Assembly: GCA_041394265.1 (NCBI GenBank) | Contig: JAWKIO010000005.1 | Coordinates: 3,782,001-3,846,000, forward strand | DNA from: Acidimicrobiales bacterium | GTDB taxonomy: Bacteria; Actinomycetota; Acidimicrobiia; Acidimicrobiales; SZUA-35 | Length of the DNA: 64,000 bases | Direction of reading: 5' to 3' | Part shown: positions 25,515 through 34,025 of the stretch, piece by piece | Position numbering within the stretch: the stretch's first letter is position 1 | How the letters are laid out: each line of letters starts with the position of its first letter | Translations under genes and position numbers: made by a program | Notes under the pieces: model-generated | Told to the model about the DNA's origin: nothing | What the model saw: the letters and a program-made list of their open reading frames with translations, nothing else | Database searches by the model: none

Positions 25515-26921
25515 ATGCAACAGCTGAGTGGACTGGACACCGAGTTCCTCACCATGGAGGCCGGCCACGGGCTGGGACACATCACCGGCGTGCTGATCGT
25601 CGATCCGTCGACGTCGCCCGAACCGTGGACGTTCGAGCACTACCGAGCGCACCTCGCCTCACGCCTTCACCTGCTGCCGGTCTACACCAAGAAGCTGCGG
25701 GAAGTGCCGTTCGGCATCGACCGCCCGTACTGGGTTCCCGACGACGACTTCGATCTCGACTACCACCTCCGGTTCGCCGCGGTGCCGGGAGACGGTGGGC
25801 GGGAAGCGTTCGCCGACTTCGTCGCCCGAATCCACGAACGGCCACTCGACCGCAGCCGACCGCTGTGGGAGAGCTACGTGATCGCCGGGGTCGATGGCGA
25901 CAAGTTCGGCCTGCTGTCCAAGATCCATCACTGCGCCATCGATGGCGAGGCCGGCGTGGAGATGCTCGGCGCCGTGCTCGACCTGACAGCCGAGACTCCC
26001 GAACGACCGGACGACGGTTCCCATCCACCCCCGCCCCGGGTGTCGACCAGCCAGATGGCGGCACGTGCCGCGCAACATCTTCTGCTCGGGCCACTGCATG
26101 CCGCGCGGACCGGCGTCGAGCTGGCCCGGGCCCTGCCCAAGGTCGCTCCGTCGATGATCTCGACGACCCCGGGCCTGTCGGCTCCTCGAGTCTCGTTCAA
26201 CGACGTGATCGGCGAGCACCGGCGCTTCGCCTACGCCTCGATGCCGCTGCATTCGGTCAAGGCGGTCAAGACCGCAGCAGACGCAACCGTGAACGACGTG
26301 ATCATGGCCTTGGTCGGCTCGGTGCTGCGGCAGTGGTTGCGTGACCACGACGAGCTTCCGGCCAAGTCCCTCACCGCCATGGTGCCGATCTCCCTGCGAG
26401 ACGCCACCGACAGCGAGACGCTCGGCAACGTCGTGTCATCGAGCGTGGTGACCCTGGCCACCGACCTCGACGATCCGGCCGACCGACTCGCAGCGGTGCA
26501 CGACGCCATGCTGAAGGTCAAGGAGCAGCAGAAGGCGCTGCCCAAGCGGCTGGTGACCGACATCGCCGAGCTGACGCCGCCCGCGGTCGCGGCCTCGGTC
26601 GCTCGGACCACTGCGCGGCTGGGGCTGGCTCGGTGGGTGACGCTGCCCTACAACGTGGTCGTCTCGAACGTCGCCGGTCCGCCGATCCCGCTGTATCTCG
26701 CCGGGGCCCGGGTGCTCCACAACCTGCCACTGTCGGCCATCGCCGACGGAGTCGGTCTGAACGTCACCGTGCAGTCGACGGAGGACACGATCGACGTCGG
26801 CTTCATCGCCGATCGCGATCTCGTGCCCGATCTGTGGGCGATGGCCGATCTGGTGCCGGGCGCACTGGTCGAGCTGGCGCAGGCCGTGGGGCTCGAGTTC
26901 GACCTCGACGACCTGGCGTAG
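25515..26921 (+). CDS. Wax ester synthase/diacylglycerol acyltransferase (WS/DGAT)
   Basis: A 468-residue enzyme that esterifies acyl-CoA with diacylglycerol or fatty alcohol to make storage lipid. It begins MQQLSGLDTEFLTME. The catalytic motif HHxxxDG is HHCAIDG (H138, H139, D143). SFNDVIGEHRRFA and NDVIMALVGSVLRQWL follow. The C-terminal DGAT domain includes VVSNVAGPPIPLYLAGARV. The length is standard for the actinobacterial Tgs family. The ATG at 25515 has GAGGGG upstream. The longer frame from 25446 is rejected because its extra residues are not family-like. The gene is divergent from an AraC regulator. Confidence 0.92.
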   Translation: MQQLSGLDTEFLTMEAGHGLGHITGVLIVDPSTSPEPWTFEHYRAHLASRLHLLPVYTKKLREVPFGIDRPYWVPDDDFDLDYHLRFAAVPGDGGREAFADFVARIHERPLDRSRPLWESYVIAGVDGDKFGLLSKIHHCAIDGEAGVEMLGAVLDLTAETPERPDDGSHPPPPRVSTSQMAARAAQHLLLGPLHAARTGVELARALPKVAPSMISTTPGLSAPRVSFNDVIGEHRRFAYASMPLHSVKAVKTAADATVNDVIMALVGSVLRQWLRDHDELPAKSLTAMVPISLRDATDSETLGNVVSSSVVTLATDLDDPADRLAAVHDAMLKVKEQQKALPKRLVTDIAELTPPAVAASVARTTARLGLARWVTLPYNVVVSNVAGPPIPLYLAGARVLHNLPLSAIADGVGLNVTVQSTEDTIDVGFIADRDLVPDLWAMADLVPGALVELAQAVGLEFDLDDLA

Positions 26922-26943
26922 GCGTTCAGGAGGGAGCCGGCGC

Positions 26944-27738
26944 TCAGCGACGGAGGGGGCGGAAGTTCGGCGGGCGTTTCTCGATGAACGCTCGCAGTGC
27001 CTCATCGAAATCACCGGTCTGTTGGCAGCGTTGCTGCGCACCCGACTCCAGCGCGATCACCGTGTCGAGGTCGTCGATCGCCAGGCTGGCCTCGAGCGTG
27101 CGCTTCGACTCGCGGAGGCCGGTGGGCGAGACAGCGAGCAGCTGTTCGATCAGCGGCTGGGCCAGCGCCCGTAGCTCGTCGTCAGGTCCGCTCGCCGACG
27201 CAAGTCCGATCCGTACGGCCTCGTCGGCATCGACGAATCGCCCGGTGTAGATGAGTTCACGCGCCATCGGGAGGCCGACCAGTCGAGGCAGGAAGTAGCT
27301 GACACCCATCTCGCAACCGGACATGCCGATGCGGGCGAAGGCGTCGTTCATCTTCAGCGAGGCACCGGCGAAGCGGAAGTCGGCGGCAAGGGCCATGGCG
27401 AAACCGCCGCCCGACACCCCGCCGTGGAGCAGCGCAATGATTGGCTGCGGAATCCGCCGCATCAGCGGAGCGAGATCGCTGAGCGTCGGTTCGCCGGGAT
27501 GGAAGGTCGGCCGGTCGCCGTCGGCGGTTTGTTCCTTGATGTCGAGCCCCGCGCAGAACGCCCGACCTGCACCCTGCATGACGACGACCTGGGTCTCGAC
27601 GTCGGACATCTTCGCCTGCCAGTAGTGCGCCAGCTCGTGGACCATCGTGCCGGTGATCCCGTTCATCCGCTCCGGTCGGTCGAGCGTGAGGGTCTCCACC
27701 GATCCGTCTCGCTCGATGCGCAGCGTCGTGTAGTTCAT
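26944..27738 (-). CDS. Enoyl-CoA hydratase/isomerase (crotonase) family
   Basis: A 264-residue crotonase. The oxyanion-hole segments are GAGRAFCAGLDIKE and LLHGGVSGGGFAMALAADFRFAG. The later segments FARIGMSGCEMGVSYFLPRLVG and AVRIGLASASG are typical of the family. In the second segment, the position often occupied by a catalytic Glu is not clearly acidic, so the exact reaction is uncertain. The start is the ATG at 27738 with GAGGAACC upstream. A much longer frame reading to 28311 runs antisense through the SDR gene and is rejected. Probably acts in acyl-CoA degradation. It is divergent from the SDR gene at 27881. Confidence 0.9.
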   Translation of the reverse strand: MNYTTLRIERDGSVETLTLDRPERMNGITGTMVHELAHYWQAKMSDVETQVVVMQGAGRAFCAGLDIKEQTADGDRPTFHPGEPTLSDLAPLMRRIPQPIIALLHGGVSGGGFAMALAADFRFAGASLKMNDAFARIGMSGCEMGVSYFLPRLVGLPMARELIYTGRFVDADEAVRIGLASASGPDDELRALAQPLIEQLLAVSPTGLRESKRTLEASLAIDDLDTVIALESGAQQRCQQTGDFDEALRAFIEKRPPNFRPLRR

Positions 27739-27880
27739 GGTTCCTCGGATCGTCGGCGGCTGGTGCGAGCAGAACCTAGTGGCTGGGCGCCGAGCGTCGA
27801 ATTTCTCCGCGGCGGTGCACGCGCTAGACCAACGTGTGCGCACCAACACCGCAACCAACAACTCGAGGAGTGTTCGTACG

Positions 27881-28642
27881 ATGGAGATCTCTGGACTCAA
27901 GGCCATTCTGATCGGCGGGGCATCGGGCTTCGCACGAGCGACGGCCGAACGCATCGCCGCCGGCGGTGGCAAGGTGGCAATCCTCGACCGCGAGGGATCG
28001 GCCGGGCCCGAGGTGGCCTCGTCGCTCGGCGGCACGTGGCACCCGTGCAATGTGCTCGACTTCGAGGGCATCGAGCTCGTGATCAATGAAGCCGTCGAGG
28101 CGCTCGGCGGTCTTGACGCTGCCGTCAACACGGCGGGCGGTGGCAAAGCGGGTCGGACCCTCAGCCGCAGCGGCCCATTCTCACTCGACGACTTCCGTGC
28201 GTGCATCGACCTGAACCTGATCGGCACCTTCAACACCAACCGGTTGTGTGCGGCGCACATGGCCGAGAACGAGCCCAACGAAGACGACGAGCGCGGTGTG
28301 CTGATCAACACGGCATCGATCGCGGCGTTCGAAGGGCAGATCGGCCAGGTCGCCTACACCGCAGCCAAGGCGGGCATTGCCGGCATGACTCTGACCATGG
28401 CCCGCGATCTCGGTTCGCTCGGGATCCGCGTGAACACGATCGCCCCGTCACTCTTCGCCACGGGTCTGACCGCCGGCGTCACCGAAGATCGAGCGGCGAA
28501 TCTCACGAAGGATGCGGCGTTCCCGCGGCGCCTCGGTCGTCCCGACGAGTATGCCCGGCTCGCCATCGCGATGATCGAGAACCCGATGCTCAACGGCGAC
28601 ACGATTCGTCTCGACGCCGGCACCCGGTTCGCCCCGAAGTAG
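27881..28642 (+). CDS. Short-chain dehydrogenase/reductase (acyl-CoA type)
   Basis: A 253-residue SDR. The cofactor loop is unusual: IGGASGFARATAERIA, with Gly at the usual Thr and Ala at the usual last Gly. LDRE after beta-2 favours NAD. The catalytic region reads LINTASIAAFEGQIGQVAYTAAKAG, giving Ser, Tyr and Lys. RVNTIAPSLFATGL and the C-terminal LDAGTRFAPK resemble type II 3-hydroxyacyl-CoA dehydrogenases (HSD17B10-like). The ATG at 27881 is preceded by GAGGAG. The gene is divergent from a crotonase, so the pair could catalyse two successive beta-oxidation-like steps (inference). Confidence 0.88.
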   Translation: MEISGLKAILIGGASGFARATAERIAAGGGKVAILDREGSAGPEVASSLGGTWHPCNVLDFEGIELVINEAVEALGGLDAAVNTAGGGKAGRTLSRSGPFSLDDFRACIDLNLIGTFNTNRLCAAHMAENEPNEDDERGVLINTASIAAFEGQIGQVAYTAAKAGIAGMTLTMARDLGSLGIRVNTIAPSLFATGLTAGVTEDRAANLTKDAAFPRRLGRPDEYARLAIAMIENPMLNGDTIRLDAGTRFAPK

Positions 28643-28653
28643 ACCGATCGTGA

Positions 28654-28693
28654 CGGCATGCTCGTGCGCCCGGTCGGACGCACGAGCATGCCG
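28654..28693. terminator. Perfect 15-bp hairpin between SDR and MscS genes
   Basis: CGGCATGCTCGTGCG at 28654-28668 pairs exactly with 28679-28693 around a 10-nt loop. It begins 12 nt after the SDR stop and reaches into the region where the MscS gene could start. It has no U-tract. It is a terminator, or a structure controlling translation of the channel gene. Confidence 0.6.
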
Positions 28694-29755
28694 CTCGCTA
28701 CCGTGCGGCTGGTGACCTCACCTGCAGCACCCTCACTCGTGTTCGCCGACCTCGCCTCCGCCTGTGGTGACCGCCCGGGGCTGCTGTGCGAGGCCGTCTA
28801 CGACTGGACGTCGAGCGAACGTGCCGCCAAGGCGGTCGAGTGGCTGCTCGATCGACCGCTGCGGATCTTGTTCATCGTGATCGTGGCGACCATCGTGTCG
28901 CGGATCGTTGCTCGGTCGATCACGCGATTCGTCGATGGCCTGGTTCGCACGGCGCCCGAGGTGGCCGACGACGAGGAGGTCTCGCGTTTCGGTCGGAGTG
29001 TCGATCGTCTCCGCTACCTCGGCGACCGGCAGGCCCGCGCCCGGCAACGAGCCGTGACCCTTGGAGCGGTGCTGCGCAGCGTGGCCCGGGCGGCGATCTG
29101 GTTCGTCGCCGCGCTGCTCGTGTTGGGCGAACTCTCGATCAACCTGGCACCGCTCATCGCTGGGGCCGGCATCGCCGGTGTGGCCATCGGCTTCGGCGCC
29201 CAGTCGCTGGTACGCGACTTCCTCGCCGGGATCTTCATCATCATCGAGGACCAGTACGGCGTCGGCGACATCGTCGACGTCGGCGAGGCGTCCGGTGTGA
29301 TCGAAGAGGTGACGTTGCGAACCACTCGTCTGCGCGATGCGGCCGGTGTGCTCTGGGTGGTGCCGAACGGCGAGATCCGGCGGGTCGGCAACTCGTCGCA
29401 GCTGTGGTCGAAGTCGCTGCTCGACATCGAGGTCGCGTACGACACCGACGTCGATCACGCAACGAACGTGATCAAGGGCGTACTCGACGAGCTGTGGCAT
29501 GAGCACCTCCCCGACGCCACCATCATCGAGGAACCAACCGTCCTCGGTCTGGAGTCGTTCGGCGCCGACGCCATCGTGTTGCGAGCCGTGGTGAAGACCG
29601 AGCCGTCCGAGCAGTTCGCCGTGGCTCGGGTGATCCGCGCTCGGCTCAAGAAGGCATTCGACGCCGAAGGCATCGAGATCCCGTTCCCTCAGCGAACGGT
29701 CTGGCTGAAGAACGAGAACGACCCGAACGAGCCGTCGGCTCCGCCTGGCGACTGA
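28688..29755 (+). CDS. MscS-family mechanosensitive channel
   Basis: About 355 residues. Hydrophobic helices at about 60-80 and 140-165 precede the pore-lining helix, and the family signature follows: LIAGAGIAGVAIGFGAQSLVRDFLAGIFIIIEDQYGVGD. Next come the beta domain (VDVGEASGVIEEVTLRTTRLRDAAGVLWVVPNGEI) and the alpha/beta C-terminal domain ending IEIPFPQRTVWLK. It releases solutes on hypo-osmotic shock. The exact start is uncertain: ATG 28658 and ATG 28688 both lie inside arms of a hairpin, and GTG codons at 28703 and 28712 are possible. I give 28688. Confidence 0.87.
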   Translation: MPLATVRLVTSPAAPSLVFADLASACGDRPGLLCEAVYDWTSSERAAKAVEWLLDRPLRILFIVIVATIVSRIVARSITRFVDGLVRTAPEVADDEEVSRFGRSVDRLRYLGDRQARARQRAVTLGAVLRSVARAAIWFVAALLVLGELSINLAPLIAGAGIAGVAIGFGAQSLVRDFLAGIFIIIEDQYGVGDIVDVGEASGVIEEVTLRTTRLRDAAGVLWVVPNGEIRRVGNSSQLWSKSLLDIEVAYDTDVDHATNVIKGVLDELWHEHLPDATIIEEPTVLGLESFGADAIVLRAVVKTEPSEQFAVARVIRARLKKAFDAEGIEIPFPQRTVWLKNENDPNEPSAPPGD

Positions 29756-29768
29756 CGTCTCGCTGCTG

Positions 29769-30527
29769 TCAGAGCGTGCCGGTGACTGGGTCGCGTTCGG
29801 TGAGGCAGTAGGGGAGACCGGCCGGGTCGGTGAGCGTGATCCAGCGTCTGCCCTGTCGGGCGAAGGTCGCGCCCAGTGTCTGGTGCCACGCAGCGATGGC
29901 GTCGCCGTGTTCGCCGACAGCGAAGTCGAGATGGGCGCGGGCGAGGGTGGCAGGATCGTCGTCGTCGAGGCGCTGGAGGAGGATGCGCAGCGCCATGCCG
30001 TCGGGCCGTTGGAGCACCCGGAACTCCGGGACCGAGCCTCCGTGGATCGGCCATCCGGTGAGATCCGACCAGAATCGACACTCGTCGTCGAACGCGTCGT
30101 GTGGGATGTCGATGCTGATCTGATCGAGCAGGTAGACGACGCCCAGATGGGAAACCTCGACCGGCGAGGGGCGCTGCGCCTCACCGTGGTGCTGGACCAG
30201 GCAGAAGGTCATACCGCGCGGCGACCGCATGACGGCCAGGCCGTCGTCGACCCGATCGATCAGCGTCGAACCGAGCCGGAGGGATCGGATCGTCTCGTTG
30301 TCAACCGAGTCGACGTGTAGGTCGAGGTGGACACCGACATCGCCGCTGTCGGTCTCTTGCACTCGAAGGAAGGCGTCGCCGTCGCTGGGCACGAAGGTGG
30401 CGAATTGGCCGCGATCGCCACGACGGGCCGACAAGGCCGAGTTCGTGGCGACCTGCCAGAATCGGAGCTCGTCCCCAGCCGATGCTGCGGAGTGGTCGAT
30501 GAACGCGGTCAGCCAATGCACACCCAT
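29769..30527 (-). CDS. VOC (glyoxalase-like) domain protein, two tandem units
   Basis: A 252-residue protein of the vicinal oxygen chelate superfamily with two glyoxalase-like units. The first includes RFWQVATNSALSARRGDRGQFATFVPSDGDAFLRVQ and HLDLHVDS. The second includes FWSDLTGWPIHGG, EFRVLQRPDGMALRILLQRL and HLDFAVGE. Each contributes HLD residues that could bind a metal. The substrate is unknown; dioxygenase, resistance or binding roles are all found in this superfamily. The ATG at 30527 lies inside the stem of a 14-bp hairpin. The ORF extends further upstream without a plausible start. Confidence 0.78.
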   Translation of the reverse strand: MGVHWLTAFIDHSAASAGDELRFWQVATNSALSARRGDRGQFATFVPSDGDAFLRVQETDSGDVGVHLDLHVDSVDNETIRSLRLGSTLIDRVDDGLAVMRSPRGMTFCLVQHHGEAQRPSPVEVSHLGVVYLLDQISIDIPHDAFDDECRFWSDLTGWPIHGGSVPEFRVLQRPDGMALRILLQRLDDDDPATLARAHLDFAVGEHGDAIAAWHQTLGATFARQGRRWITLTDPAGLPYCLTERDPVTGTL

Positions 30528-30555
30528 CGGCGCAGCGTAGATGCGCCGATGGGTG
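30521..30555 (-). terminator. Perfect 14-bp hairpin overlapping the VOC start codon
   Basis: CACCCATCGGCGCA at 30521-30534 pairs exactly with 30542-30555 around the 7-nt loop GCGTAGA. It lies 10 nt after the crotonase stop (30565, minus strand). The VOC start codon at 30527-30525 lies within the stem. It may end the crotonase transcript, hide the VOC ribosome site, or both. It has no U-tract. Confidence 0.6.
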
Positions 30556-30564
30556 CAGCAGTCG

Positions 30565-31320
30565 TCAGCTGCCGGACCACTCCGGCGCCCGCTTCTGGGC
30601 GAACGCTGCGGGTCCTTCCTTGGCGTCGTTCGAGCTGAACACCGACTGCTGGAGCGGTGCCTGGATGGCGTAGAAGTCCTCCTCGGAGGCATCGACCGCG
30701 GTCCAGATGAGCTTCTTGGACGCCTTCACGCCGAGCGGGGCGTTCTTGGCGATCGCCTCGGCCAGCTCGATGGCGACGTCGACTGCCGATCCCTTGGGCG
30801 CCACTCGCGATACCAGGCCCGACTGGAGCGCCTCGTCGGCCTTGATCGCCTCTGCGGTGAGCGCCATCTCCATGGCCTTGGCGAAGCCGACCCGACCGGG
30901 GAGCCGCTGGAGGCCGCCGCCGGCTGCGAACAGTCCGACCTTGACCTCGGGGATGCCGAACGAAGCATTCTCGGCCGCGACGAGCAGGTCGCAGGTGAGG
31001 GCGAGTTCGAGGCCGCCGGCCAAGGCGAAGCCCTCGACCGCGCCGATCAGCGGCTTCTCCGAACCGTGACGGATGAACTGCATCATGGGCCCGATGTCCT
31101 CACCGGCGGCGAACGCCTTGAGGTCCATGCCGGCGCAGAAACCGCGGCCGTTGCCGGTGAGTACGCCGGCGGTCAGCGAGTCATCGCCGTCGAGTTCGGC
31201 GATGGCGGCGACCAGCCCGGCCGACAGCGCGCCGTTGATCGAGTTCATGGCGTCGGGGCGGTTGAGCGTGATGATCATCACGCGACCGCGGCGCTCGGTC
31301 AGGACGGCATCGTCGGACAT
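30565..31320 (-). CDS. Enoyl-CoA hydratase (crotonase family)
   Basis: A 251-residue crotonase. It begins MSDDAVLTERRGRVMIITLNRPDAMNSIN. Oxyanion-hole segments are NGRGFCAGMDLKAF and AVEGFALAGGLELALTCDLLVAAENASFGIPEVKVGLFAAGGGLQRLP. The family position that carries the catalytic Glu is occupied in SFGIPEVKVGL, as in typical enoyl-CoA hydratases. The C-terminal tail is EGPAAFAQKRAPEWSGS. AAGGAG lies 7-8 nt before the ATG at 31320. Probably a fatty-acid or related acyl-CoA degradation enzyme. Confidence 0.92.
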   Translation of the reverse strand: MSDDAVLTERRGRVMIITLNRPDAMNSINGALSAGLVAAIAELDGDDSLTAGVLTGNGRGFCAGMDLKAFAAGEDIGPMMQFIRHGSEKPLIGAVEGFALAGGLELALTCDLLVAAENASFGIPEVKVGLFAAGGGLQRLPGRVGFAKAMEMALTAEAIKADEALQSGLVSRVAPKGSAVDVAIELAEAIAKNAPLGVKASKKLIWTAVDASEEDFYAIQAPLQQSVFSSNDAKEGPAAFAQKRAPEWSGS

Positions 31321-31478
31321 CGGGGGTCTCCTTGGGTAGGGATCGAACGAGCGGTGACGCTAACACAGCCCCCTCGCCAGCTCGAAGGCCGCTTCTCCCC
31401 TCCGCCTCCACGGCCGGGTGCCAGGGCAACTCTGGCGTCCCGACACCTCTCAGCGGCATCAACTCTCCAAAGTTGCTT

Positions 31479-31511
31479 GGGGTGGGGGTACGGGTGGGTG
31501 GGGGTACGGGT
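31479..31511 (+). repeat. G-rich direct repeat with G-quadruplex potential
   Basis: GGGTGGGGGTACGGGT occurs twice back to back (31480-31495 and 31496-31511). It gives six runs of three or more G separated by 1-3 nt on the plus strand. It lies 7 nt beyond the lemA stop and about 160 nt upstream of the crotonase start. The remaining spacer (31321-31478) holds only small imperfect inverted words such as GCCAG/CTGGC and CAACT/AGTTG. Confidence 0.75.
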
Positions 31512-31517
31512 AGGTGG

Positions 31518-32081
31518 TCAGTTGCCGAACGAGATGGTCGGCGCCTGCTGTTGGCCGTCGGGTGCCTCGTAGAAGGTCCGCTGGCCGACGCCGGCGATGC
31601 CTGAGAAGAACATCCAGGGGATGGTCGACACCAGCTTGTTGAGCGTGGCGACGGCATCGTTGTAGTACTGGCGGGCGAACGAGATCTGGTTCTCGGTCTC
31701 GGCCAGTTGGCGCTGGAGGTCGAGGAAGTTCGTGTTCGCCTTGAGGTCGGGGTACGCCTCGGCGACGGCGTTGACATTCACCAGCGCGTTCTGGAGCTGA
31801 GCATCGGCGGCGGCCTTGGCGGTGACGTCATCGCCCTTCGCCGCAGCGGCCAGGCGGGTGCGAGCCCGCGTGATCTCCTCGAGCACCTCCTTCTCGTGCC
31901 CGGCGTAGCCCTTGACCGTCTCGACCAGGTTGGGGAGGAGATCGGCACGGCGAGTGAGTTGGACGTCGATGCCGCCGAGCGCCTCTTGGGCGCTGATGTC
32001 GGCTCGACGGAGTCGGTTGAACCCGCTGGCACCGAACGCCACGAGGGCGATCAGCACCACGAGGATGATGACGTAGATCAT
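31518..32081 (-). CDS. lemA: LemA-family membrane protein
   Basis: A 187-residue LemA protein, of standard length. A single N-terminal membrane helix (MIYVIILVVLIALVAFGASG) is followed by FNRLRRADISAQEALGGIDVQLTRRADLLPNLVETVKGYAGHEKEVLEEITRARTRL and ENQISFARQYYNDAVATLNKLVSTIPW. These are the diagnostic segments of the four-helix bundle. The start at 32081 is chosen because it opens the membrane helix and has AAGGGA upstream. LemA is widely paired with DUF2207/TPM-type membrane proteins, as here (the gene just upstream ends at 32152). The function is unknown, with links to envelope stress. Confidence 0.93.
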   Translation of the reverse strand: MIYVIILVVLIALVAFGASGFNRLRRADISAQEALGGIDVQLTRRADLLPNLVETVKGYAGHEKEVLEEITRARTRLAAAAKGDDVTAKAAADAQLQNALVNVNAVAEAYPDLKANTNFLDLQRQLAETENQISFARQYYNDAVATLNKLVSTIPWMFFSGIAGVGQRTFYEAPDGQQQAPTISFGN

Positions 32082-32151
32082 GGTCGCATTCCCTTGGTTG
32101 TTGGCTGGTCGAGGATTGGTGGTGGCAGCGTCGGGCGGTTCGGGTCGATGG

Positions 32152-33900
32152 TCACCATGAGCCACCTCCACCGCCGCCGCCACCGCCGCCGCCGGAGAAG
32201 CCGCCGCCGCTGCTCGAACTGCTTTGTGTGGCTTCGTAGGACGAGATCGCGCTGCTCAGCGTCGACTGGAAGTCGCGCACCATCGAGCTCGCGAACTGGC
32301 TGGAGGTCATGCTGTAGTGGCCGGGCCCGAAGTAGATGGGGAGCGGCGGTTCGGTGCCCATCTCGGTGCGGTACTTCGAGGCCCAGTTGTCGGCACAACC
32401 GAAGGCCACCGCCCATGGCAGGTAGGCGAGATAGAGCTCCTGGCGCCCCGCGAAGTCGAAGCGGTCGACACTGGACGGGGTCGAGAGAATCCGGTGGAAG
32501 CCGCCGACGCGAGACCACAACTCGCGTCCCTTGGCGGTGCGTAGCGTCGAGGCACCGGGGAGGAGCAGGGAGGCGGCGCCGGCTGCGAAACCGCCCGGGA
32601 TGAGCCCGAGCAGCGACATCGAGAACGGGTTCCAGATGCCGATGACGACCATGATCGCTGCGGCGGCGATGACGAGGAACCGCCCGAAGTCGCCGAGACC
32701 GGCGGTGTCGAGATTGCCGGACTGGCGCGCCCAGTTCTTCACGTCACCGCCGAATCGGGACATCTCGGCCTTGAGCTTCTTGCCGCCGGTGACGTCCTTC
32801 TTCTTGGCCGTGAAGGTGCCAGATCCGATGAGATGCGTGATGCCCTGGGTGACCGGGTCGAGTTGGGCCCACGCCGCTGGGTCGTTGCGGTTGGTGATGG
32901 CCCAGCCGGACGCATCGTGGTGCAGATCGATCGCTCGCTTCTCGGCGGCCAGCATGAGGGTGGCGACATAGGCGTCGTCGCGGTTGCTCTCCTCGAGGAC
33001 GTATGACGCCTGCGCCGGGCCGATGCCGTCCGGAGGTGCGTACATCAGTGGGAACGGCGGTGTGATCTCGACCGATCGCCGGGCAGCGGAGAGACCGAGC
33101 GCGCTGGTTCCGGCGGTCAGGAGTGCCACCAATCCGATCAGGAACGGATGGGTGCCGAGGACCGGATCGAACCGAGCCGGCCACGGGAGAGCGTTGCCGC
33201 TCGCCGGGCGCGGGATCGAGAGCGAGGTGCGAAGAGTGACGGGCGTGTTGGGTCCGAGATCGGCGGCATGGACGGCCAGCTCGGACGTGCCCGCTCCCGT
33301 CAGGTCACAGGCCGGTGGTTCGGTCCCCAGTCCGACGCCACATCGGATGGCCTCGGCGGCGGCGGGCAGGTGCACGGTGAGGTCGGCCGAGTCGATGCGC
33401 TGCGCCCAGCCGGCCGGGATCAGGTTCCAGTAGAAGGCGGATGGTCGCTCGCCTTCGCCATCGATGATGACACCGTCGATGGCGTAGGCGATCTGGTAGA
33501 TGTGCTGGCCGGGGGACACGTAGGCATCGGGTGAGCCGACGCGGGCCACGGTGTAGCGCCCGCGGTCCTTGCTCGACATATCGACTCGGACCGGCGCGCC
33601 GTCCATCGTGATCGAGATGTCCTCGACGTTGCGACGAGCGCTGGTGTCGTTGTTGTCATAGCGATCCCAGAAGCGGAAGATGCCGTGCAGGCTGGGGGAG
33701 CGGGGGAAGTCGACCGTCAAGGTTTCCACGACCTCCAGCCGTCCGTCGGCGGCGAGGTCGAAGTCGGCGACGTACGACGTGATGGTGGTCGGCTCGAAGG
33801 TGGACGCCGCGGGGTTGTCGCTGGTGGGAATCAGGCCAGGGAGGAACAGGCCGAACGTGATCACGACCAGGCCGATGAGGCACGCCACGAGTCGCTTCAT
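32152..33900 (-). CDS. DUF2207 membrane protein with Gly-rich C terminus
   Basis: A 582-residue membrane protein typical of LemA operons. It starts with an export helix (CLIGLVVITFGLFLPGLIP), followed by an extracytoplasmic beta-rich DUF2207 domain (ITSYVADFDLAADGRLEVVETLTVDFP, HGIFRFWDRYDNND, SPGQHIYQIAYAIDGVI). Membrane helices lie near 240-260 (FLIGLVALLTAGTSALGLSAA) and about 400-450, with a cytoplasmic region between. The end is SSSSGGGFSGG plus a run of glycines and SW, as in many family members. Upstream of lemA with a 70-nt gap, and probably cotranscribed with it. Confidence 0.88.
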   Translation of the reverse strand: MKRLVACLIGLVVITFGLFLPGLIPTSDNPAASTFEPTTITSYVADFDLAADGRLEVVETLTVDFPRSPSLHGIFRFWDRYDNNDTSARRNVEDISITMDGAPVRVDMSSKDRGRYTVARVGSPDAYVSPGQHIYQIAYAIDGVIIDGEGERPSAFYWNLIPAGWAQRIDSADLTVHLPAAAEAIRCGVGLGTEPPACDLTGAGTSELAVHAADLGPNTPVTLRTSLSIPRPASGNALPWPARFDPVLGTHPFLIGLVALLTAGTSALGLSAARRSVEITPPFPLMYAPPDGIGPAQASYVLEESNRDDAYVATLMLAAEKRAIDLHHDASGWAITNRNDPAAWAQLDPVTQGITHLIGSGTFTAKKKDVTGGKKLKAEMSRFGGDVKNWARQSGNLDTAGLGDFGRFLVIAAAAIMVVIGIWNPFSMSLLGLIPGGFAAGAASLLLPGASTLRTAKGRELWSRVGGFHRILSTPSSVDRFDFAGRQELYLAYLPWAVAFGCADNWASKYRTEMGTEPPLPIYFGPGHYSMTSSQFASSMVRDFQSTLSSAISSYEATQSSSSSGGGFSGGGGGGGGGGGSW

Positions 33901-34025
33901 GTCGTGAGCCTACGCTCGACCTCGTTGGCCATGCTCAACAGGAATTCAACACCGGATCACGTCGATCGTCGCCGCAAACGCACCATCGTTTCGCTCGCGG
34001 CGCCGGCACCTGGCAGGCTGCGGAC

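Noticed and set aside
27739..28311. Upstream extension of the crotonase frame (to 28311, minus strand)
   Set aside because: The extension runs antisense through the SDR gene. The crotonase homology begins at MNYTTL (27738) with a ribosome site.
31421..31476. Possible sixth A-A-A'-A' element (words CAACTCT ... CAACTCT ... AGTTGC)
   Set aside because: Two direct copies of seven bases 33 nt apart and only one short inverse. It lacks symmetry, so at best it is a decayed relative.
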